The notes: generated from the sequence alone by a model not told the origin. A stretch of DNA of 7,352 nt from an uncultured Altererythrobacter sp. (GCA_946885545.1 CAMPGP010000103.1:1-7352); one strand, 5' to 3'. Counted from the stretch's first letter, positions 1 through 6,572 are shown. Numbers and translations: made by a program.

Positions 1-76
1 CCTGGGCTTCGACGACCTCAAGCGCGTGGCCTTGCAAGCACTGGACCAGATCGCCCGCAGGCGCCCCGCAGCGTAG
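1..76 (+). CDS. C-terminal end of probable phage/GTA tail tape-measure protein (g11-like), partial
   Basis: Reading from base 2, 24 codons are open and end at TAG 74-76. The tail reads LGFDDLKRVALQALDQIARR followed by PAA, an amphipathic helix. A helical C-terminus directly before a DUF2460 gene is what is expected of the tape-measure protein in the GTA gene order (g11 before g12). The tape-measure protein sets tail length and occupies the tail lumen before DNA release. Only the extreme C-terminus is visible, so the assignment rests on position and on resemblance of the last residues to such proteins. The rest of the gene lies upstream of the window. Confidence 0.6.
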   Translation, partial: LGFDDLKRVALQALDQIARRRPAA

Positions 77-97
77 CGGAGGGAACAGCGCCGAGGA

Positions 98-119
98 CGC
101 AGGCGCGGATGCGCCTGCG
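98..119 (+). promoter_or_regulatory. GC-rich hairpin between tape-measure stop and the g12-like gene
   Basis: CGCAGGCGC (98-106) and GCGCCTGCG (111-119) form a perfect 9-bp stem with a GGAT loop. It sits 22 bases after the upstream stop and 19 bases before the chosen ATG at 139, just before the ribosome binding site. The next bases are A-rich (AAACGAAAAGG) and there is no T-tract, so it does not look like a classical intrinsic terminator. It could be an mRNA processing or stability element that sets relative expression of neighbouring tail genes. A second copy of the 5' arm lies at 56-64, inside the upstream coding end. The function is inferred; the structure is directly seen. Confidence 0.5.
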
Positions 120-124
120 AAACG

Positions 125-132
125 AAAAGGAA
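125..132 (+). promoter_or_regulatory. Ribosome binding site deciding the start of the g12-like gene
   Basis: AAAAGGAA lies 7 bases upstream of ATG 139-141. The in-frame ATG at 109 falls in the loop of the 98-119 hairpin and would add ten residues (MRLRNEKEHD) with no family resemblance. The start at 139 gives the N-terminus MPFWLADGRRG, so it is preferred. Confidence 0.7.
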
Positions 133-138
133 CACGAC

Positions 139-2466
139 ATGCCCTTCTGGCTTGCCGACGGACGCCGCGGACAGGACGGAGACTGGATCGAGCGGTTCGA
201 TCCGCGCTTCTGGACGGTCGACTTCCCGCGCCCGATGATGGCCTCGGTGCTGGTGCGCGGACCCGGGTGGCTGCGCGCGGACTGCGAATTCCACCACGAG
301 GGCGAACTCGCCGGGCTGATCTGGGCGAGCGAGGACACGATCGACCACCCGTTGCTCGCCTATGCCACCGATCGGGACTATTCGCACACGGTGCTGCGGT
401 TCCGCTGGGAATCGAGCACGCTGGTGGCGCTCGACCAGCCGAACGGACCGACGCTCACGATCGAGGGGCGCGACTCCGCGGGGCTGCCGCGGACCTGGTA
501 TGTGAGGCTGTGGAACTACGCGAGCGGCAGTCCGACCGACGCCTGGGTAGAGTTGCCGTTTTCGGCCCTGCGCAGCGGCTGGGACATGTCCGGCCCGCCG
601 ATACATCCCGGCGACATCGATCGGATGTTCATTTCGCTGGCGCCGGAGGGCCATGTGCCAGACAGCCCCGAGCGCTTTCCCGAGCCGGTGGTCTGCTTCG
701 TGAACCTGAGCGGGATTTCCTGCGAAGGCAGCCATGCCATGCTCGAAATCGGCGATGTTATGCTTCCGCCGCACGGCGAGCGCATCGCGACCGCATACGA
801 CGATTGCTACAACCAGACCCCGACCCGGCTGCTCCGGTCGGTGCGCGGCCTCGGCTACCGCGACGCGATCCTTCACTACGTCGGCATGAGCCACTTTCCG
901 CGGCTCGTCTCCGAAGCGGACGCGCTGCTGGTCGATCGGAGCGCTATCCTGAGCCGTCCGGCGGAACTGTGGCACCGCGAATTCTTCGACGTCTGCGCAA
1001 GGTTCGGCTTCGAAGCGATCGTCTCGCTATCGTACGAACTTCTCGCGCAGCACTGCCCTGCCGAATGGCAGCAACGCGCATACGACGGAACGCCGGGGCG
1101 GACCGGCTGGGATCCGCCATCGGCGCTGCTTTCCCCAGCCAATCCGCAGGCCATGGCCTGGCTGCGGGCGATCGCCCTCAAGTTCGTCGGGCTCGCACGC
1201 AGCCGCGGATTGCCCGTGCGCTTCCAGATCGGCGAACCGTGGTGGTGGGTCGTGCCCGAAACCGGCGCGCCATGCCTTTACGACGCGGCAGCGGTGCAGG
1301 CGTTCGGCGCGGATCCGCCCGCAATTCTCAACATGCGCGAACCGCTCGATCCCGCGCAGATCGCACTGCTCGACCAGGCCGGCGCGCTGCTTGCCCAATC
1401 GACCGCGGCGCTGGCGCAAGCGGTGCGCGAGGATACCGCGGGCGATAATGCGGAAATCCTGCTGCTCGCCTTCACGCCGACCATTCTCGATCACGAGATG
1501 CCCGAGATCGCGCGCGCGAACCTGCCTGTCGGTTGGGCCGCGCCCGCATTCGACCGGCTGCAGCTCGAGGATTACGACTGGCTGACGACGGGCATCGACG
1601 CACGGCGCAAGGCCGCGCTCGCAAAGGTGGCGGATCGGCTCGGCTATCCCCCCGCGATGCAGGACTATCTCGCCGGGTTCGTGCTCGACCCCGCCGATGC
1701 CGACGCGATGTGGAGGCGGATCGACACCGGGCTGGACGAAGCGGCGGCGCGAGGGATCGCGCATCGATACGTATGGGCGCTGCCCCAGGTTTCGCGCGAC
1801 GGATACACCCGGCTCCCGCCGGTCGAGGAGGATCAGATGCAGGCTTTCGACGACGTACTCTATCCCCTCGCGCTCGGGCGCGACGCGGCGGTGGGCCCGG
1901 AATTTTCGACCTCGGTCGCGGTGACCGCGTCGGGCCACGAGCGGCGCAATTCGCTGTGGTCGAATGCGCGCCTGAGCTTCGACGCCGGATCCGGCCTGCG
2001 TTCCGAAGCGGAACTGGGCGTGCTGATCGCGTTCTTTCGCGCACGGCGCGGGCCCGCGCGGGCCTTCCGGCTCGGCGACCCATACGATTTCAGCTCGCGC
2101 GACATGACCGGCGTGCCGACGCCCTTCGACCAGTTGCTCGGGGTCGGCGACGGCGGACGCGACAGCTTCGCATTGATCAAGGCCTATGGCGAGGGACCCG
2201 AACCGCAGGTCCGCCCGATCACGCGACCACGCGCGCAAACCGTGCGCGTTTCGGTGGATGGGACCGAAACCGAGGATTGGTCGCTGGCCGGGGGTGGACG
2301 GATAGTGTTCGACGAATCCCCGCCACCCGGCGCGGAAGTTCGTGCCGGCTTCCTGTTCGACGTTCCGGTCCGCTTCGCCGAAGACCGTCTCGACGTGACG
2401 AGCGCGAACTTCGCCGCGGGCGAAGCGCCTTCGGTGCCGCTGATCGAGGTTCGCGAGGCATCATGA
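139..2466 (+). CDS. g12-like distal tail protein: beta-sandwich + TIM-barrel-like region fused to C-terminal DUF2460 (TIGR02217)
   Basis: The 775-residue product appears to have three parts. Residues about 18-205 are rich in beta strands and aromatics, with RFDPRFWTVDFPRPMMAS near the start, and resemble a jelly-roll or carbohydrate-binding fold. Residues about 215-560 alternate hydrophobic strands and helices like a TIM barrel (AILHYVGMS, AIVSLSYE, VRFQIGEPWWW, ILLLAFTP, RLQLEDYDW, YVWALPQV). E366 in the GEP motif and E477 are possible active-site acids. Residues 567-775 match DUF2460 (FDDVLYPLALG, GPEFSTSV, SGHERRNSLWSNAR, FFRARRGPARAFRLGDPYDF), the distal-tail (Dit-like) protein that is g12 in R. 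capsulatus GTA. The standalone family is about 210 residues long, so this is a fusion. The DUF2460 call is firm; the fold of the first 566 residues and any sugar-binding or hydrolase role are inferred. The stop overlaps the next start (ATGA). Confidence 0.88.
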   Translation: MPFWLADGRRGQDGDWIERFDPRFWTVDFPRPMMASVLVRGPGWLRADCEFHHEGELAGLIWASEDTIDHPLLAYATDRDYSHTVLRFRWESSTLVALDQPNGPTLTIEGRDSAGLPRTWYVRLWNYASGSPTDAWVELPFSALRSGWDMSGPPIHPGDIDRMFISLAPEGHVPDSPERFPEPVVCFVNLSGISCEGSHAMLEIGDVMLPPHGERIATAYDDCYNQTPTRLLRSVRGLGYRDAILHYVGMSHFPRLVSEADALLVDRSAILSRPAELWHREFFDVCARFGFEAIVSLSYELLAQHCPAEWQQRAYDGTPGRTGWDPPSALLSPANPQAMAWLRAIALKFVGLARSRGLPVRFQIGEPWWWVVPETGAPCLYDAAAVQAFGADPPAILNMREPLDPAQIALLDQAGALLAQSTAALAQAVREDTAGDNAEILLLAFTPTILDHEMPEIARANLPVGWAAPAFDRLQLEDYDWLTTGIDARRKAALAKVADRLGYPPAMQDYLAGFVLDPADADAMWRRIDTGLDEAAARGIAHRYVWALPQVSRDGYTRLPPVEEDQMQAFDDVLYPLALGRDAAVGPEFSTSVAVTASGHERRNSLWSNARLSFDAGSGLRSEAELGVLIAFFRARRGPARAFRLGDPYDFSSRDMTGVPTPFDQLLGVGDGGRDSFALIKAYGEGPEPQVRPITRPRAQTVRVSVDGTETEDWSLAGGGRIVFDESPPPGAEVRAGFLFDVPVRFAEDRLDVTSANFAAGEAPSVPLIEVREAS
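1826..1839 (+). promoter_or_regulatory. Candidate internal translation start (Shine-Dalgarno plus ATG) at the DUF2460 boundary
   Basis: AGGAGG at 1826-1831 is a near-consensus Shine-Dalgarno with a 5-base spacer (ATCAG) to an in-frame ATG at 1837-1839. Starting there gives 209 residues beginning MQAFDDVLYP, which is essentially the whole DUF2460 domain and the usual size of the standalone protein. The motif is stronger than the site in front of the full-length gene. It could also be chance, since the same bases encode Glu-Glu-Asp in the fusion protein. Use in vivo is inferred. Confidence 0.4.
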
Positions 2467-3278
2467 GCCGGATCTACTTCTCGACCGAGCTGGAAACGGT
2501 CGCGACCTACTGGCGCATCTTTCGCCGCGACGGCGTGACACTGGGCTTCGCTTCGCACGACCGCGACATCTGGTTCGACGGCGTACTCCATCGCGCGGCC
2601 CCGGGGATGCTGCCGAGCGCGCTGCGCCTCACCGACGGCTTCTCGGCCGACAGCGCCGAAGTGCAGGGTGCGCTTTCGCACGATTGCATCGTGCCCGAAG
2701 ATCTGGCGGCGGGCCGATACGACGGCGCGCGGGTGGAGGTTGGCGCGATCGACTGGCTCTCGCTCGATCGGACGCGGCTCTATTCCGGCTCGATCGGCCG
2801 CGTCGCCGAAGAAGACGGCCGCTTCCAGGCCGAACTGCACAGCGCGAAGCGAGCGCTCGGCCGCGACTTCGTGCCCCGCACGAGCCCAACCTGCCGCGCA
2901 CGATTCTGCGGCCCCGGCTGTACGCTCGCGGCGGCGGATTTCGAGACGGAGGCGGCGGTGGCGGAGGTCGACCACGATGCGGACGCGGTGGCTTTCACGG
3001 GGATAGTTCCGGCTGCATCCGTGGGCGGCCGCGTGCGCTGGATCGACGGCCCGCAGGTCGGCCAGAGCATGCATGTGTCCGGGGCCGACGGCGATCGCCT
3101 GGTCCTCGACGCAGCGCTCGACAAGCGGATCCAGCCGGGCATGCGTGCAATACTGCGCGAGGGGTGCGACAAGCTGCTGGCGACATGCGCGTCACGCTTC
3201 GGCAACGCCGCCAACTTCCAGGGCGAGCCGTTCCTGCCGGGCAACGACCTGCTCGCGCGCTATCCGGCAGGACGATGA
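2463..3278 (+). CDS. g13-like tail hub protein, DUF2163 / TIGR02218 (phage BR0599 type)
   Basis: The 271-residue product starts MSRIYFSTELETVATYWRIF and carries family features: GFASHDRDIWFDG (28-40), a DGFSADSAEVQGAL block (58-71), and a C-terminal REGCDKLLATCASRFGNAANF run. Length is close to that of R. capsulatus g13. Five cysteines cluster in the C-terminal half (C144, C149, C153, C235, C242), while C75 stands apart. The GTA hub is reported, from memory, to hold an iron-sulfur cluster, and these cysteines are the natural ligands. The protein would form the ring below the Dit ring and connect to the tip. The start overlaps the g12-like stop as ATGA with GAGG just upstream, indicating translational coupling. 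The frame is also open far upstream through the g12-like gene, but that is a GC-bias shadow; family resemblance starts at M2463. Confidence 0.92.
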   Translation: MSRIYFSTELETVATYWRIFRRDGVTLGFASHDRDIWFDGVLHRAAPGMLPSALRLTDGFSADSAEVQGALSHDCIVPEDLAAGRYDGARVEVGAIDWLSLDRTRLYSGSIGRVAEEDGRFQAELHSAKRALGRDFVPRTSPTCRARFCGPGCTLAAADFETEAAVAEVDHDADAVAFTGIVPAASVGGRVRWIDGPQVGQSMHVSGADGDRLVLDAALDKRIQPGMRAILREGCDKLLATCASRFGNAANFQGEPFLPGNDLLARYPAGR

Positions 3279-3691
3279 AATCGCACCGCGGGGCCGCCGT
3301 CGCCCATGCGGCGCAAGCGCTGGTCGGCGTACCGTTCCGGCTGCGCGGGCGCGATCCGGCATGGGGGCTCGACTGCGTCGGACTGGTTGCGGTCGCGCTC
3401 CGGCGTGCGGGCCTCGGCGTCCACGATCCGCCACGTTACGGCTTGCGCAACAGCGACGACCGCGAGGCCGATCGGCTGGCTGCGGAATCGGAGCTGGAGC
3501 CGTGCACCCTGCCGCGCCGCCCGGGCGATATCGTGATGGTGCGAACGGGCCCGGCGCAAGTCCATCTGCTGGTGTCGGCCGACAACGGTGGGTTCGTGCA
3601 CGCCGATGCGGGCCTGCGCTGCGTGGTCCTCGTCCCCGGAACTCCACCCTGGCCGGTGCTGCGGCACTGGCGCCCGATCGAGAAAGGCTGA
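3275..3691 (+). CDS. g14-like NlpC/P60 cell-wall peptidase (TIGR02219 type)
   Basis: The 138-residue product is a compact cysteine peptidase. The N-terminal helix and loop AAQALVGVPFRLRGRDPAWG lead to the nucleophile motif LDCVGLV with C34. The likely catalytic histidine is H97 in AQVHLLV, and H109 in GFVHAD may complete the triad. The family cleaves peptide bonds in peptidoglycan stems. In a tail cluster between hub and tip genes it would open the recipient cell wall during DNA delivery. It has no signal peptide, as expected for a virion component. The ATGA overlap with the preceding gene, with AGGA just before the start, suggests coupled translation. Length and gene position match g14 of R. 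capsulatus GTA, and all visible catalytic residues are present. Confidence 0.92.
   Translation: MKSHRGAAVAHAAQALVGVPFRLRGRDPAWGLDCVGLVAVALRRAGLGVHDPPRYGLRNSDDREADRLAAESELEPCTLPRRPGDIVMVRTGPAQVHLLVSADNGGFVHADAGLRCVVLVPGTPPWPVLRHWRPIEKG
3683..3687 (+). promoter_or_regulatory. Ribosome binding site of the g15-like gene
   Basis: AAAGG overlaps the last codons of the peptidase gene and lies 8 bases before ATG 3696. It supports the start MATLVLGALG rather than upstream in-frame ATGs inside the peptidase gene. Confidence 0.6.
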
Positions 3692-3695
3692 AACT

Positions 3696-5885
3696 ATGGC
3701 AACCCTGGTCCTCGGTGCGCTCGGCACCCTAATCGGCGGTCCGGTGGGTGGATCGGTCGGTGCGCTGATCGGCCGGGGGATCGACGGTTCGATCATCGGC
3801 GGCGGATCGCGCGAAGGCCCCCGCCTGAAGGAACTGGCGATCACCACCTCGAGCTACGGCCAGCCGATTGCCCGGCATCACGGCCGCATGCGTGCAGCGG
3901 GCAGCGTGATCTGGGCCACCGACCTGCAGGAGAACCGGGAGAGCGAAGGAGGCGGCAAAGGCAGGCCGAAAACCACGACCTACAGTTATTCCAGCTCGTT
4001 TGCGGTGGCGCTGTCGAGCCGACCGATCGAACGCGTCGGTCGTATCTGGGCGGACGGAAACCTGCTGCGCGGATCGGCGGGCGACCTTAAGGTCGCGGGT
4101 GAAATGCGGGTCCACACCGGACGCGGCGATCAGAAACCCGATCCGCTGATTGCCGCCGCGGAGGGCACGGCGTGCCCGGCCTTCCGCGGCTGCGCCTATG
4201 CGGTATTCGAGAATCTCGACCTCGCCGAGTTCGGCAACCGCATTCCCGCGCTTTCCTTCGAAATCTTTGCCGACGACGGTGCGATCGCCCTCGCCGATCT
4301 GGCCGCCCCGCTGGCCGCGGAGATCGATAGTGCCGTGGCCTTGCCCGGCCTCGCGGGATTTTCCTACGATGGCGGCGACTTTCGAGAAGCGCTCCAATCG
4401 ATCGCGGTCCTTTTCCCGCTCAGCTGCAATGCGAGCGGGCGGCAGTTGAGCCTCACCGTGCCGGAAGCTGCCGCCGCGCAGGCGGTGCACCTTCCCGAAC
4501 CCGTAACGGGATGGAACGACGGCGATTTCGGGGCCGCGACAGGCTACTCCTTCGAGCGCACGGATGCAGCGGGCGCCACGCCGGACGCGCTGCGCTATTA
4601 CGATGTCGCACGCGACTTCCAGCCTGGCCTTCAGCGTGGCGCCGGCCGGCCGATAGAGGCGGGAACGAGCACACTGGAGTTTCCGGGCGCGCTTTCCCCC
4701 AGCACGGCGCGCGCACTGATCGATGCGACCCATCGGCGCGTGCGCAATCTGGACGAGCGACTGCAGTGGCGCATCGCCGAACTCGATCCGGCACTGCGGC
4801 CCGGACGTCTGGTACGGGTGCCCGGGCGCCGCGGGCTCTGGCGGGTCACGGGATGGGAATGGCGGGAGCGCGCGATCGAACTCGAGCTCGAGCGCTGGAC
4901 GCCCGGAGGCCCCTTCGCGCCGCCCGGCGATGCGGGCGCGCCGGGATTGCCGCTCGACCTCCTGCCCGTTCCGACTTTGCTGCGCGCGTTCGAGCTTCCG
5001 TGGGATGGTGCCGGGGATGGAAGCTCGCCCGGAGTGTTCGTCGCGGCGAGTGCCGCTGCGCCATCATGGCGCGGAGCCGCGCTCTACGCCGACTACGAGG
5101 GTGTGCTCCAGCCGGTCGGAACCACCGGGTCACGGCGCTGCGTGCAAGGCCGGTTGATCGAACCTCTCGCCGGCTCGCCTGCCTTGCTGTTCGAAGGCGA
5201 TGCATACGCGGTGATCGAGCTCGAGGCCGACGACCTCGGCTTCGCCCCGACCGACCTGCACGGAATCGCGGGCGGCGCGAACCGCCTGCTCCTCGGAAGC
5301 GAGATCGTGCAGTTCGCCGACGCCTTGCGCATCGGACCGTGCATCTGGCGACTCGCAGGTTTGCTGCGTGGGCGCGGTGCCACCGAGAATGCCGCGAGCG
5401 AGGGCCATGGGGCCGGAACGCCGGCCACGCTCCTCGACGAGAATCTCTCCGTCGTGCGGATCGATCGAGCGGGCGGCATGGCTCCGCTGACGATCGTCGC
5501 GATGGGCCGAGGCGATGCAACGCCCGCGACGGCCGAGATCGAAGCTCGGGGCGCAAGTCTGCGTCCGCTCTCCCCCGTTCATCCCCGCGCCCGCGAAAAA
5601 CCCGATGGAGGAATCGAGCTTCGATGGATCCGACGTGCGCGTGGCGCATGGGGCTGGCGAAGCGAAGTCGAGACGCCGCTGGCCGAGCACGAGGAACGCT
5701 ACCGGGTGGGCATCGGCCCCGTGACCGCCCCGCTCGCGACCTGGGAGGTGCCGGAAAGCGAACTCGTCATCGATTCGGCCACGCGCGATGCACTGGCAGC
5801 CGCCCACCCCGGCGCGGCGGTGTGGGTGCGCCAGATCGGCACTTTCGCGGCATCCGATCCGCTGCATCTTTTCGAACTTTCCTGA
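3696..5885 (+). CDS. g15-like tail tip/baseplate protein (short form)
   Basis: The 729-residue product begins with a glycine-rich hydrophobic stretch (residues 4-38: LGALGTLIGGPVGGSVGALI and GSIIGGG), as is typical for GTA g15 and related host-specificity proteins. Next come SSYGQPIARHHGRMRAAGSV (52-71) and YSYSSSFAVAL (96-106), the start of the conserved tail-protein core. The middle, about 205-400, fits the phage-tail type domain that builds the hub and tip. The C-terminal part has LLRGRGATE (556-564), W-rich WIRRARGAWGW (644-654) and a final VRQIGTFAASDP. It should form the tail tip contacting the cell and the exit channel. R. capsulatus g15 is about 1,300 residues and includes a TIM-like region; no such segment is evident here. 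The gap to the peptidase gene is 4 bases, consistent with one operon. Confidence 0.88.
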   Translation: MATLVLGALGTLIGGPVGGSVGALIGRGIDGSIIGGGSREGPRLKELAITTSSYGQPIARHHGRMRAAGSVIWATDLQENRESEGGGKGRPKTTTYSYSSSFAVALSSRPIERVGRIWADGNLLRGSAGDLKVAGEMRVHTGRGDQKPDPLIAAAEGTACPAFRGCAYAVFENLDLAEFGNRIPALSFEIFADDGAIALADLAAPLAAEIDSAVALPGLAGFSYDGGDFREALQSIAVLFPLSCNASGRQLSLTVPEAAAAQAVHLPEPVTGWNDGDFGAATGYSFERTDAAGATPDALRYYDVARDFQPGLQRGAGRPIEAGTSTLEFPGALSPSTARALIDATHRRVRNLDERLQWRIAELDPALRPGRLVRVPGRRGLWRVTGWEWRERAIELELERWTPGGPFAPPGDAGAPGLPLDLLPVPTLLRAFELPWDGAGDGSSPGVFVAASAAAPSWRGAALYADYEGVLQPVGTTGSRRCVQGRLIEPLAGSPALLFEGDAYAVIELEADDLGFAPTDLHGIAGGANRLLLGSEIVQFADALRIGPCIWRLAGLLRGRGATENAASEGHGAGTPATLLDENLSVVRIDRAGGMAPLTIVAMGRGDATPATAEIEARGASLRPLSPVHPRAREKPDGGIELRWIRRARGAWGWRSEVETPLAEHEERYRVGIGPVTAPLATWEVPESELVIDSATRDALAAAHPGAAVWVRQIGTFAASDPLHLFELS

Positions 5886-5917
5886 CCGCTACCGACCGCA
5901 CCCTCGCCACATCGAAT

Positions 5918-5921
5918 GGAG
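5918..5921 (+). promoter_or_regulatory. Ribosome binding site of the DUF2793 gene
   Basis: GGAG with a 7-base spacer to ATG 5929-5931. It favours the start MPEPTMPTSA over the second in-frame ATG at 5944 and over the upstream ATG at 5788, which lies inside the preceding gene. Confidence 0.55.
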
Positions 5922-5928
5922 CCCGACG

Positions 5929-6390
5929 ATGCCCGAACCGACTATGCCCACCTCCGCGACGCCGCGCTTCGCGCTACCCCACCTGTTCGCCGCGCAGGCG
6001 CAGAAGGAATTCATCGTCAACGAGGCGAATGCCCGGCTCGACGTCGTCCTGCACTGTGCCGTCGCCGGCGTATCGGCCACGCCCCCGGAGGATCCCGCCG
6101 ACGGCGAGACCTGGCTCGTCGCCGCCAATCCCGAAGGTGCCTGGGCCGGACGCGAGGGAATGCTTGCCGGTCGCCAGGCGGGGACCTGGGTCTTCGTCGC
6201 ACCTCGGCAGGGTCTGCGCGTCTACGACGACGCAACGCGGCAGTTCATCCATTTCGACCAGGACTGGGTCAGGGTCCAGTCCCCCGCGGAGCCGATTGGC
6301 GGCACTGCGCCCGATGCTGAAGCGCGGGCCGCGATCGGTAACCTGATCGAAAGGCTTCAGGCCGCAGGGATTTTTCCTGCCCAGCAGTAG
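5929..6390 (+). CDS. DUF2793 protein, probable tail or adsorption accessory
   Basis: The 153-residue product has the DUF2793 signature LPHLFAAQAQKEFIVNEA at residues 16-33, then P-x-D-P-A-D-G-E-TWLVA (53-65), WAGREGMLA (72-80) and GTWVFVAPRQGLRVYD (85-100). A short C-terminal helix, AEARAAIGNLIERLQAAGI, follows a proline/glycine linker. DUF2793 proteins are common in alphaproteobacterial prophages and GTA-like clusters and are thought to belong to surface fibres or spikes; the molecular role is not established as far as I know. The beta-rich centre with a terminal helix would suit a trimeric fibre subunit, but that is inference. It lies 43 bases after the g15-like stop on the same strand and is the last gene of the cluster. 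No signal peptide or membrane segment is seen. Confidence 0.85.
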   Translation: MPEPTMPTSATPRFALPHLFAAQAQKEFIVNEANARLDVVLHCAVAGVSATPPEDPADGETWLVAANPEGAWAGREGMLAGRQAGTWVFVAPRQGLRVYDDATRQFIHFDQDWVRVQSPAEPIGGTAPDAEARAAIGNLIERLQAAGIFPAQQ

Positions 6391-6505
6391 GAACCGGCTA
6401 CGGCGATGCGCGTTGGGGTGGCACAGGAGGGTCAGTTCACTCAAGATTTCGGCCTGAGAAACCCGAACCGAGGCATTCGTGCAACAGTTTCGGGATATTG
6501 GCCGC

Positions 6506-6533
6506 TTGCCTCCCTCTTGGGGAAAAGTTAGAA
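6506..6533 (+). promoter_or_regulatory. Possible sigma-70-type promoter for the ompA-like gene
   Basis: TTGCCT (6506-6511) followed after 16 bases by TTAGAA (6528-6533) is a weak match to a -35/-10 pair. An alternative is TTGGGG (6517-6522) with CTACTC (6540-6545) at 17-base spacing. Either would leave a short 5' leader to the start at 6581. The match is weak and the choice between them uncertain. Confidence 0.25.
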
Positions 6534-6562
6534 AACGGGCTACTCGGTGGCTCTATTTCGCT

Positions 6563-6572
6563 AAAAAGGGGA
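6563..6572 (+). promoter_or_regulatory. Ribosome binding site of the ompA-like gene
   Basis: AAAAAGGGGA with an 8-base spacer to ATG 6581 is a strong site in an A-rich context, consistent with a highly expressed outer-membrane protein. It fixes the start MRKLVIGMAM, which yields a well-formed signal peptide. Confidence 0.65.

Noticed and set aside
1027..2238. Minus-strand open frame of 403 codons opposite the g12-like gene
   Set aside because: It lies entirely within a well-supported coding gene, is Arg-rich with low-complexity composition, shows no family motif, and is the expected antisense shadow of a GC-rich gene.
1533..2462. In-frame upstream extension of the g13-like gene
   Set aside because: The 310 extra codons overlap the g12-like gene, are Arg-rich and match nothing; the ATG at 2463 with the ATGA overlap gives the family N-terminus.
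4880..4891. CTCGAGCTCGAG palindrome in the g15-like gene
   Set aside because: It simply encodes a Glu-Leu repeat (ELELE) with preferred codons, inside a conserved coding region.
4511..6346. Plus-strand open frame of 611 codons spanning the g15-like and DUF2793 genes
   Set aside because: It is extremely Arg/Ala-rich and runs across two recognised genes in another frame; this is a codon-bias artefact.
6364..6380. GCAGG...CCTGC hairpin at the end of the DUF2793 gene as operon terminator
   Set aside because: The stem is only 5 bp, the T-run is in the loop rather than after the stem, and it lies inside the coding region.
6406..6531. Short 41-codon open frame in the spacer after DUF2793
   Set aside because: There is no well-placed ribosome binding site, no recognisable motif, and the length is expected by chance.
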